DNA of 64,000 nt, from assembly GCA_011947345.1 (NCBI GenBank), contig JAAVTG010000620.1:558001-622000 (forward strand), written 5' to 3'. Under the pieces are notes generated by a model that saw only the letters and a program-made list of their open reading frames with translations, was not told where the DNA came from and did no database searches. This document shows, one piece after another, positions 35,860 through 45,403 of the stretch (positions are counted from its first letter, which is position 1; each line of letters starts with the position of its first letter). A program made the position numbers and the translations under genes. Origin of the DNA: Phytophthora quininea. Lineage: Eukaryota > Oomycota > Peronosporomycetes > Peronosporales > Peronosporaceae.

Positions 35860-37210
35860 TTACAACGAGGACGGAAGTGGCGGGGCACCACGACGAACGA
35901 ACGCAGGGCTGGACAGTACACAGAACACTCGATTAGATAGAGCCACTAACCAGACTTCCAGCATCACTCACCCAATGTCGGCCAGCGAGGCCGTGCCGGA
36001 GAACAGCATGGCATGCTTCAGCTCCTCGTTCAGGATGCGCAGCACACTCGAGACGCCAGCTTCGCCCTGACAGAAATGGCAACCATTAGCGAGTCGATCA
36101 ATGAGTCCCAACGACAGCAGACTTACGCTGTGCGCGAGGCCGTAGAGGACCGGACGACCAAGGAAAACAGCACGAGCACCCAGAGCAAGCGCCTGCGTGG
36201 AAAACCAACGTACAAATCGTGAATATTAGGGAAGCGCAGCTCCAACAATGCAGGGTTAGACAGTCGTATACCTTGAAAACGTCTGTGCCGCGACGAACGC
36301 CGCCGTCCAAATACACCTCGGCGCGGCCGTTGACCGCCTTGACGATGGCAGGAAGCGCGTCGATCGTAGACGACACGGTGTCCAGCTGGCGAGCGCCGTG
36401 GTTGGACACGAGGATGCCCTCACAGCCCATTTCCACCGCGATCTTGGCGTCCTCCGGGCTGAGCACGCCCTTAACCACCACGGGCAGAGTGGTGATGCTC
36501 TTGAGCCACTTGACGTCGTTCCAGTTGAGCGTGAGGTCGAACAGCTCGCTCACGTACTGGGCCAGCCCCGAGTCCCGGAGGCTGTTGACGCCGTTCTCGT
36601 GCTGGCCGCCCACGCTGGCGAAGTTGGCCATGGTGAGGTGGTTGGGCAGACTGAAGCGGTTGCGCACGTCCGCCTCACGGTGGCCCAGCATGGGCGTGTC
36701 CACCGTCAGCACGATGGCCTTGTAGCCGGCCTTCTCGGCGCGCTTGACGAGCCCGCGCGTGATCTCGCGGTCCTTGAACACGTAGAGCTGGTACCAGCGC
36801 AGCGCGTTGGGGTTGGCCTTGGCGTTGGCTGCGGCCACGTCCTCGAGGCTGGTGGTGGAGATGGTGCTGAGGATGTAGCAGGCGTCGGCCTTGGCGGTGG
36901 CGGTCGTGCTGGCGACCTCTCCGTCAGGGTGCGCCATGCGGTGCATGGCCGAGGGCGCCACGCACACGGGCGAGCTGATGCGGTGGCCCAGCAGCGTGGT
37001 GCTCGTGTCCATCTTGGACACGTCGCGCAGCACGCGCGGCTGCAGCACCAGCCGCTTGAAGGCCTCGCGGTTCTCGTGCAGCGTCACCATGTCGTCGGCG
37101 CCCGACTGGTAGTAGTCGAAGGCGTTCTTGGGCAGGTACTCGCGAGCGTACTCCTCGAACTCGAGCACGTTGAGCGGCGTGCCGTCGCTGCCGGGCACGA
37201 TCTTGACCAT
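35860..37210 (-). CDS. FMN-dependent 2-hydroxyacid oxidase, copy 2
   Basis: Exons 37210-36272, 36192-36127, 36066-35972 and 35908-35860 give 382 residues without any frame break; all introns are GT-AG. ATG 37210 begins [19 protein letters not shown]. Family landmarks are '[20 protein letters not shown]', '[15 protein letters not shown]', '[18 protein letters not shown]', '[14 protein letters not shown]', catalytic His-Gly-Ala-Arg in '[10 protein letters not shown]' and '[15 protein letters not shown]'. The product ends PSSL, compatible with a weak peroxisomal targeting tripeptide. It is closely similar to copy 1, shares its intron positions, and lies tail to tail with it 200 bp apart. Confidence 0.9.
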
Positions 37211-37900
37211 CGGGGCTGGTGGGTCTTGGCGCTGCTTGCACGAGGAGGTCTGTGCGCTGGTCGGCGCTTTCGATTGTGAGGCGGAAGTGCGTGGCAAGCA
37301 CCTTGCGTTTTAACATCTTGATCGGATAGAAAAGGAGCAAGAGGTGGGGTGAAGCACAAGACTGTGGTTGAAGCGCGATGGCGCTCTTGGTGGGAAGAAG
37401 CGCTAGCTTGTACTGGTGGTTCTGTCATAGTAAGACGCTTGCGGGAAAGCAATCACAGCAGAGCTTGTGGCGTGTCCGGCAACTGCAACGATCGCTCTCG
37501 GTCGGACCGCGGGTAAGACAACAGGCGAAGGCTCACAAGCCTCACGAGCTTGTCGACGCTCGCGCGCGGTTTGTTGACCTCCCCGTTTCTCTCATTTCCT
37601 GCAGCACGATGTCACTGTGCTTAGACTCGCCATTGCACGACATCCTGAGGTTCGACACGACCAGCACGCTGATGGAATGCTAGCTAGATATTACAACTTA
37701 ATACAAGGTGTGGTTGCTTGCGGGGTTTCAGGTGGACGCGGATGGACGAGCAGTTCGTCCGTCCGCAGTTCGCGGAGAAGCCCAGTCTCGCTGTCCAGCG
37801 CTCGACTGCTTCGTCGCGGGAAGCTCCACATGTACCAAAGTAGAAGCTGCAGCAATTGAAGAAACCAGCAGCATCCCCTCCCCACTTGCCGTCAGTTCTT
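37211..37900. other. Intergenic region, one weak open frame
   Basis: About 690 bp. A plus-strand frame at 37378-37683 (MALLVGRSASLYWWF) is open for 101 codons, but it has no recognised domain and no conserved-looking neighbour, so it is not called a gene. Confidence 0.45.
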
Positions 37901-38281
37901 CTACTTGTGGCCCTTGTGGTGCGAGCCGTTGACCGTGTGGTCCTGGCTGGAGGCGCGCAGTGCCTCGGCCTTGGCGACCATGGCGTCCTTGTCGAAGCTC
38001 TGCTTGGGGTGCTTGCTCGCGTAGTGCTGCTCGTAACTCTTGATGTCGGGCGAGGAGCTCTGCAGAACGAAAAGAAAAAGAAAACAAAAGAGCGTCAGCC
38101 TTCCCCATTGCCACCTACTGCTGCCTCGATCGCAGACGTACCATGCAGATGTCGCACGTAAAGTTGAGCTTAGCGGCGCCGCGCGTGGCGGCTCCGGCCT
38201 TGCCTCCGCCCTTGTTCACCTGCTTCTGGCGCCGCTCGAGGTCCGCCGCCGTGTGCTTTTGAACTTGGCCTTGCCACCCAT
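37901..38281 (-). CDS. Small C2H2 zinc-finger protein (ZNF706/At2g23090-like)
   Basis: ATG 38281 (MGGKAK), exon 1 to 38142, intron 38141-38060 (GTACGT...CTGCAG), exon 2 38059-37901 ending 'GSHHKGHK'. The product is about 100 residues: a basic N terminus 'LERRQKQVNKGGGKAG' and one zinc finger 'CDICM...YEQHYASKHPK'. The arrangement matches the small, conserved 4F5/ZNF706-like proteins of eukaryotes, whose function is poorly known. One missing base just after the sixth codon must be assumed. Confidence 0.75.
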
Positions 38282-38675
38282 GTCTGCCTGCTGCGTCTGT
38301 GCTCCTGAGCTCTTGCGTCCGGCGCCGTCACTTGGACTATGAGCCTGCGACGAGTGCGGAAATCCCTTGGTGGGAAAGAACGTTTCAAACCTATTGGCGT
38401 TTGTATGCGCCGGAACGCGCGTCCCCGAACGCGGCGAGTATGCGCAAAAGACTAGAGACCAGTCGGTTTGATTGGACGAAATCTAAACTCTGTCAACATG
38501 TATCTAATTTACTGCGTAGAGACCTTTAATACCGGTCGTGGATGGCGGTATCGATATGTAAAACCATCTCTGGAGGCAGCCAAATCGGACCTCAGCACTG
38601 GAGCAGCTCCGCCGCACGCTCCGGCACGCGCGCAGAGTGTGAAAGCCCCTCGCCAGCCCCTCAATCTTCGCCAGG
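38282..38675. promoter_or_regulatory. Divergent promoter region
   Basis: 394 bp between the starts of two divergently transcribed genes, which must contain both promoters. No specific motif is claimed. Confidence 0.5.
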
Positions 38676-39182
38676 ATGCTGTCCGCCACGAGCCGCTTCG
38701 CTTCCCGCGCGCTGCACACGAGCGCGCGCCTGTCGGCCGCCGCCGAGCAGTCTGCCGTGACGGCCACCAAGGTGACGCTGAACCTGACGACGCCCTACCA
38801 AGCCTTCTACAAGGACGCCGAGGTGGACCTCGTGCAGATCCCCGGCGTCATCGGCGAGTACGGCGTCACGGCCGGCCACGTGCCGGTGATCGCGCAGCTC
38901 AAGCCCGGCGTCATCAAGGTGCACGTGGAGCGCGAGAAGGACGTGCAGAGCTTCTTCACGGCCGGCGGCTTCGCCTTCACCCACGCCAACTCGGTCACGG
39001 ACATCGCCTGCGCCGAGCTCGTCAAGGTGGAGGACATCGACCCCGCCGCGGCCCAGGCCGGCCTGGCCAAGTACCAGGCCGAGCTGGCCGCCGCCCCCGC
39101 CGACTCGGAGGACAAGTTCAACGCCCAGGTGGGTGTCGAGACCCACCAGGCCATGCTGGCCGCCATCGCGGCCGCCCACTAG
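38676..39182 (+). CDS. ATP5F1D: Mitochondrial F1-ATP synthase delta subunit (bacterial epsilon homologue)
   Basis: Single exon, 168 residues, ATG 38676. The N terminus 'MLSATSRFASRALHTSARLS' is basic, Ser/Ala-rich and lacks acidic residues, as expected for a mitochondrial presequence. The mature part has the epsilon/delta beta-sandwich signature 'VDLVQIPGVIGEYGVTAGHVPVIAQLKPGV', then 'FFTAGGFAF' and a short helical C terminus. It belongs to the central stalk linking F1 catalysis to the rotor ring. The frame is intact, with strong GC bias at third positions typical of highly expressed genes. Confidence 0.95.
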   Translation: MLSATSRFASRALHTSARLSAAAEQSAVTATKVTLNLTTPYQAFYKDAEVDLVQIPGVIGEYGVTAGHVPVIAQLKPGVIKVHVEREKDVQSFFTAGGFAFTHANSVTDIACAELVKVEDIDPAAAQAGLAKYQAELAAAPADSEDKFNAQVGVETHQAMLAAIAAAH

Positions 39183-39494
39183 ATGAGTGAAGGACGCAGA
39201 GAGACCCGGAGCAATTAATTACCCTCAGTCCCGTCGCCATGTGTTTGCTTGTTGGTGCGCATTTGTCTGTCTGCATTTTGCCTTGTCAGGCGAGGACAGA
39301 TCGTGGAGTAAGTGACAGCAGAGCTCCAAATTCGGAACTCGATGAGAGAATGAACGTGAGGCTGTTGACGGCGTGGGGAAGACCGAGGCAGTCGTGTGGC
39401 ACTTTGTCGTCGTCCTTGTTTGGTGCAGGAACAGTGTTCATTTCTGGAGCTTCTTGAGCAGTCGCAGTCGATCTTTGACCGTTCCGTGGCGAGG

Positions 39495-40026
39495 ATGGCG
39501 GACGCAGAGATGACATCCGGGCGAGGCGACAAGGTCATCAAGGTGGTCATGCCCACGTACATCATGGCCCCGACGGAAGATGAACGGTGCGGTGTTGACT
39601 CTGTTCGTCACGTTTGCTGACTCAATGCGCTGCTGCAGCTTTCGCCGCAAACAAGTGTGCAACATCATCTCCGAGTGCATGGCCAAGGAGCTGGACAGCA
39701 AGGAGTTCGACGAGAGCGACTGCAAGAGCTGGAGCACCAACATCGCGGACGCCGTCAAGACGCGGATCCACGCCGAATGTCACTTCCCGCGATACAAAGT
39801 TGTTGTCCAGATCTTCGTCGGACAGCAGCGACTGCAAGACGTCCGGATTACGTCTCGCTGTCTGTGGGACAACGACCACGACAACCACGCCTCGGCAGTG
39901 TTCAACAGTGTACGTCTGTGCGGGCTCCACCATGGCCAATTCTCTGAGGAATATCGCAGACTAATTGTGTCGTTGTAGCAACACATTTGGGCGACCTGCG
40001 TCGTCTTCGGCTTCTACGCCGACTAG
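39495..40026 (+). CDS. Tctex1-type dynein light chain
   Basis: Exons 39495-39586, 39639-39909 and 39979-40026 give 136 residues. The product reads MADAEMTSGRGDKV, then 'FRRKQVCNIISECMAKEL', 'PRYKVVVQIFVGQQ', 'SRCLWDNDHDNHAS' and the C-terminal 'ATCVVFGFYAD', which closely follows the Tctex1 fold (two helices and a beta sheet ending in an F/Y-rich strand). Such light chains sit on dynein intermediate chains and are part of cytoplasmic or inner-arm axonemal dyneins, consistent with a zoospore-forming organism. Both introns are GT-AG and about 52-69 bp. Confidence 0.93.
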
Positions 40027-40418
40027 CAGCCCACAAGAATGCGATGCGACCACCGTACTTCGAAGTAATACACTCGTATGGACAACAAAGTACATTTTTT
40101 TATCTATAAGTTATTTCTTGTGTTTCTTGATTGGTACGTAGCGTTGTAGTGATAATAGATAGACCTTGATGGCGACGACGTTGAGGTTGGTGTTGGTGTT
40201 GCTTGTATAGGTCGTCTTCACCCCCTTGGTTCTTGGTAGCTGCTGCGTTTTCTGTTTTCGTTTTGGTGGCAATTTGTTCACGGTTGGGTCGTCCCAATGG
40301 CACGTTGTTGGACCCGTGCAATACTTTACATCCATCGCACAGCAGCTTGAGCCTCGCAGTCTCGGACACTTGCACACGGCGGCTGGGATCGTCTAAAACG
40401 CCGCCGGTTCGCCTGCGA

Positions 40419-41265
40419 TTATGCGCCGCCGTTGAGCATCTCCCACGTGATTTGCAAGTCCAAGTCGCCCTCGTGCGTGCACAGATGCTCCATGTTGGCG
40501 AGAATGAGCTCCACCTCCAGCTGCAGCTCGCTGATCTTGGGGTACGCGATGAACTTCATCGACTTGCCGTGGCACGCGTCCATGGCCTGCATCTTGACGT
40601 TGATCAGCGCCTCTCGCTCCGTGGGGCCATCGCCCAGCGAGATCACGTGGCGCGGGATGCCGCACGAGTCTTCCTCGTTGTAGGACTCCCAGACGGGGAA
40701 CACCTCGTTGTTGAACGCCTCAACCTTCCACCGTCGCGGGCAGTCCGGGTACAGGTACTCATACGTGGACCGGGCCGAGACGACTTTGATCCGGGTGTTG
40801 AGAAATGGTACGAGTCGAGGCATGAAAAGCGACGCCGAGAGCTCCACCCAGCCAGTCTCGGCAGCGGTGACGATCACCACGCGGCCGTACGAGAGTGCCG
40901 TCTCCAGCAGCTGCACGACCGACTCTTCCAGCTCCTTGAGTTCCTCCTGCACGTCGTCCGGGATGTCCGGCTCTTCGTTAATGTACTTGGGGCAGAGGCC
41001 GAGCTTGGCGATGGCGGAAGAGGCCATCAGCGTGTCGTCTAGAGTGGATAGAAGAAAGCGGCGAATTTTAGACACAAACGTTGCGGCGAGACGCAGGGAG
41101 CAAAAGCTGCGGCAGCTCACCCCAGTCGAAGAAGATGACGCAGTCCTCGGGGCTCTGCTTGCCGCTGCGAGGACTCATCATGGCGTTCACGTCGTAGCTG
41201 TCGAGCGTGAGGCTGCTGCGCGCGTCGTCCACGCACACGTCTGCGCTGCTGGTGTTGGGCGCCAT
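40419..41265 (-). CDS. HAD-superfamily hydrolase-like protein
   Basis: Exon 1 41265-41121 (MAPNTSSADVCVDD), intron 41120-41039 (GTGAGC...CTCTAG), exon 2 41038-40419; splicing creates 'FFDWDDTLM', the HAD motif I with both Asp residues. Motif II is near 'VVIVTAAETGW' and motif IV is 'ISLGDGPTEREAL'. The protein is about 255 residues. This family is common in oomycetes and other protists; the substrate is unknown, and phosphatase activity is only inferred from the motif. It converges with the dynein light-chain gene about 390 bp away. Confidence 0.85.
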
Positions 41266-42419
41266 CGCAGTCGTTGGCGAGTTGTGCAGTGATGGCGAGT
41301 GACTAGAGCGGAAGAAACAGTTAGACGCGAGAGCTGCCAACAAATGCAGCAGGAGCTTCACGCACGTTAAGGAAGAGCTGTGGCGCGGGTGCGAGTCCGT
41401 CGACAAAACCTGAACTGACTCGCGGCAGCGAGGGGGTCAGTTGCAGCCAGGCGGTCTTACATTTCCGCCAATCAGAAACATGCCGCCTCTTTCCTGCCAC
41501 ATTGGCGACGAGCCCTCAGGCTGCCGGCTGTAGTCTCCGCTATTGGCATGCCGTCGCTGCGGCAGATGCACACCTGCGGATTACCACGCGCCTGCAGGCC
41601 AGTTGCCGTTGGCGCCAACGCGGCGAGGAGAGCCATTTTCGCCAGACATTCCGCAGTCCGACACCATGCGAGCCGTTGAGAAAAAGCAACTGGATCGACA
41701 AGGCAACCAAAAACTTATTCTTCTCAGGCTTGCCCCTGGCCAGTGCTCGTTGGCGCCGTCGTCGGACTGAAGAAACGCTGGCGCGGGTGGCTCATGGCGA
41801 AGGCGCCGGAGGCACGGAGACGCGTGCCGGTGCTCGGCCGAAACTCACTTCTGTCTGGTGGCGACTCGGCTGCTGCGCCCGACTGCAGAGCGTATACACG
41901 TATACTAGTGCGTGTTGGTCGACGAGAACTTTGCCTATCTCGGCGCTGCGGCAAGCGGATTCTTGTACATTTGCTCTGTGTGGCTACTCTCGCTCGTGCT
42001 TTTTCGCCTCGGAAAACAGCAATATTCCGCGGCAGCGGAGTGGAGCCGCGAATCCCAATTGTGTATACACAATTATACGCTCCGGAGTCGGGCGCATTAG
42101 TAGCCGTATTTTCTCTGTGCACTCGAAATTCTGACTCTTTTCAAGGAGTCGGTGCAGCGCTACGACCAGCGAACTTGCTGCGAGTCTGCTCGTGGCCGCT
42201 TCCAGGCATCCAGCCGACCTGCGTCGAGCTTTGACGCCAAGCTTCGCGTGCGAATTGCAGCCGGAAATCAGCCCCATCTAGGCGAGCTGCGTTCAAGGCC
42301 ACTCAATGGTGCCTTTGTCAATGCCGAGCAAGCTGACTAGAAATGCATGGGTCAATGACGTACAGTACCAAACTCTGTTTAATGTGCGCGGACACTCGTT
42401 GTCTATCTGCCGCCTGAGC
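41266..42419. other. Intergenic region, about 1.15 kb
   Basis: Several overlapping open frames are present on both strands, but none has a recognised domain. It should contain the promoter of the HAD gene and the 3' end of the ankyrin-FYVE gene. Confidence 0.5.
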
Positions 42420-44793
42420 TCACTGCTTCTCTCCGCGACGGCTCGCCTCCTCCGTCTTCTTGAGCTTCTCCGGGTTCACCTCGTCCCACTCAATGTTGAT
42501 CACGCGTTTCATGAACTTGGTCATGTTGTGCTCCTCCGGCTGGTCGTTGCGCTCCTTAAACACGTTGAAGCACGTCTTGCACACGCGCTTCTGCTCGCGG
42601 TTGGCGGCACCGCGGCGAGTGCGACCCGGGAAGCCCATGGGAAACTTGACCATCTCGACGGTCAGCGCGCTGCACTCGGCACAGCAGAGACGACCGCAGT
42701 GGGTGCAGTTGTGCTTGCGGTGGCCAAACTTGAATTTCTGGTGGCACAACATGCACTCTGCGCGCTCCTTCTCCGTGATGTACGTTGGCGGGAAGTAAAT
42801 GTGCGAGATCAAGACGCGCAGAGACTTGCGAGGCAGCTTCTCGAACACGTTCTTGCCGTCCGCGTCCTCCACGTCCATTTTGGCGCCGGCGCGTACCAGC
42901 GCACCAGCAATATTCAGCAGCCCGTTTCCGATTGCCGTGTGGATCACGGTTTGGCTCTCGTGCATGTCGTTTGGGTTTGCGCCGAATTTCAGCAGCATGC
43001 GCGGGATGATGACGTTGTCGTCCCTGGACGTGATGACAGAAATGATCAATGGCGTGAACTTGCGGCTGTTCTTCACGTTCGCGCTGGCGCCGCTCTCCAG
43101 CAGCAAGTGTACCATGGCAGGGGACTTTGTCGCAGCAAAGTGAAGCGCAGTGTTGCCCTTGTCGTCTTCCACATTGATAATCTCCTCGACGGGCTTGAAT
43201 TGCTCCAAAATCACCTTCACAAGCGGGACTTTGCCGCTCTTCACGGCCAAGTGGAGACAGGTCTGGCCATGGTTCGGTTCCCGATTCATCAGCGCCTCAG
43301 GGCCGTCCACGCGCAAGTGTTGGATCACGCCGCGCAGGTTGCCCTTTGCACACATTTCATGCAGTGTGCCGATCGGATGGCTCTTCATAAGAGGAGCTGT
43401 GCTGTCCATCGTCACGCGCACCGACCCACGAGGGACGTCTGTATTCATCGACGCCGTGTTTACCGACGACACCATTGAGCTCGGTGTGTCGGACTGGCGA
43501 ACGGGGCCTTCATTGCCGCCACGAGACGACGGTGGGCCCTCCGGCGAGAAATCGCTCACATTATCAATCGCAGCAATACCCGTGGCTTCCTCGGTGTCCG
43601 GGAGGATCGGCAAAGCATCAGGCTTCGTCTCGACAGAGAAATGTCCGAGCATCGGCACTGTCGAGTGGCTCTTTCGCGCTGGAATCCTTCCTTGGCGCGC
43701 TCGTGCTTCCCTTCTTCGACTTGCTCTTCCGCGGTGCCTCGTCCTGCTTCATCTCCTCCTCCTCCTTGATATCCCAATCATGGTTCGCGTCGACGTCAAA
43801 GCTCTCCTCGCGCCAGGAATCACGCGAGCCACGTTCGCTCTCCGAGTCCTCAAAGCCCAGATCATTGACCCCAGACGTGAGTACCAAACCGTCCAGCTCG
43901 CGAAGTTTCTGCTCCGGCGGAACCGAATCGCGCGGCGACGCAGACTTGTGCGACGGACTCTTTTTCAAATGAGATACAGGAGACTCTGCTGTTTTCGGCG
44001 ACTTCAGTGCCTTCTTTGGCGATACAGACGTTGCGTGGTGGTTGTCGCGATACTCCTCCTCCACCGGCTCGTCTTCAAACTGCGTCACAGCAACTGGTTC
44101 CGGTTTAGACAGCTTGGGCATTGACTTTGGCGCCGACTTGGGCGGAGACTCGACCATCGTCTTGGTCGGCGGCACCTTGGCGCTCTGTCGTTGCGGTGGC
44201 GGCGGCGGTTCCGGGAAGTCTGAGTGTGTCTTGTTCACCGGCATGGAAGCCCGCTCTGGATGCGACGGCGGCGGCGGCGCGTATTTGGTGGATCCTCTCT
44301 GCGACCCGCGAGGATACGCGGGCGGCGCATGGGAGCCCATGGGGCTGGTGGGTCCCTGTCCGTTCTCGCTGGTGATGACGTACGTGCTCTTGCGGGGCAC
44401 CGACACGGGCGGCTGGTCCGTCACGGGCGACATCTTCTTGAAGCGCAGCGTGGCCGGCAGGTCGCACACCTGCAGGTAGGCGACGACGTCGTCCAGCGAG
44501 ATCTTGGTCGTGTCCTTCATGTTGATGGACAGCAGCAGGTCTCCGGGGCCGACGTTCTTGATGCCGAAGGGGAAGCCCTTGCCCGTCACGCGGCTCACGG
44601 CCACGCCGCCGTCGTCGCCCTCGAGCGTCGTGAGCGCCACGCCCAGGTCGCCGCCCTCCCAGATGAGCTGGTACTCGAGGATCTCGTCCGTGTCCGAGTC
44701 CACCACGGACTCGACGAAGCTGCCCACGAGATCCTGGTACTCGGCCGCCTGCTCCTGCATCCAGTCGGGCGCGTGCTCGTCGGTGGCCGCCAT
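42420..44793 (-). CDS. PDZ - ankyrin - FYVE protein
   Basis: ATG 44793 (MAATDEHAPDWMQEQ), no intron seen. The N-terminal PDZ-like domain is 'GGDLGVALTTLEGDDGGVAV...GDLLLSINMKDTTKISLDDV' (residues about 45-120). A Pro/Ser/Lys-rich linker follows (120-380), then four or five ankyrin repeats ('GQTCLHLAVKSGKVPLV', 'GNTALHFAATKSPAMVHLL') and a C-terminal FYVE-type finger ('CMLCHQKF...HRKHNCTHCGRLCC..C...CKTCF'). FYVE fingers bind phosphatidylinositol-3-phosphate on endosomes, so a membrane-trafficking adaptor is likely. One frame change near 43650 separates linker and ankyrin parts; two adjacent genes are possible but less likely. Confidence 0.75.
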
Positions 44794-45403
44794 CTTGCTC
44801 GGACGTCTGCTGCTGCTTGGGGGACGATCGCCGATCCGCTTGTGGTCGACCGGAGGGGCGCCAGCTTCGCTTCTCCTGGCTTTGTTCGTTACTGCGCCCT
44901 ACGATCGAGCGAGCCCATACAGTTTGCAAGTAGTGACGTGGCAAGACACCCTTGTGATATCGGCAGCACCAAGATTTTTGCGCTCGCCTGTCATGCTGGG
45001 GGCGCGTTCGTCTGTCGCCCGACGGCCAGCAGACAGAAGGCTGGCGTGCCGAGGGTCTCCAGCGCAGCGGCATTACACGAGGGCTCGCGCCGCGGCGGCG
45101 GAGCAGTGCCGTCTCGGTGGAAGCTCCAGCTCCATACCAGCGCGCGAATGTGCGACAGCAAGTTGCTTATGATCCCGGTGCTGTAGCGCTGCAAATCTAT
45201 CAGCTCGGCAAAAGTTTGACGCTCCGATTTGTAGGTCGAGCAAGGGAGTCCGCTCTCAACTCGCAACTGTGTCGTGCAGCCAGCCAGCACGTTGCCACGC
45301 TCGCCTAACCGGTCGATGAACGACAACATCAACACGAGCAAGCTTCAGAAGACCATTGAATTGGGTGACCCCACTCAATATGTACACTATCCCTACGAAT
45401 AAA
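44794..45403. other. Intergenic region between two same-strand genes
   Basis: About 610 bp upstream of the PDZ-ankyrin-FYVE gene. No coding pattern; presumably promoter and upstream 3' UTR. Confidence 0.5.

Noticed and set aside
36398..37279. Long plus-strand open frame of 293 codons
   Set aside because: It lies antisense to the intact minus-strand hydroxyacid oxidase and is a product of high GC at third positions.
37378..37683. Plus-strand 101-codon frame as a mitochondrial protein gene
   Set aside because: The start looks mildly like a presequence, but there is no domain or independent support.
38468..39190. 240-codon frame over the ATP synthase delta gene
   Set aside because: A different frame of the same strand gives a complete, recognised protein; this one is a low-complexity GC shadow.
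42306..43478. 390-codon plus-strand frame
   Set aside because: It is antisense to the ankyrin-FYVE gene and rich in His/Val/Leu, as expected of a shadow frame.
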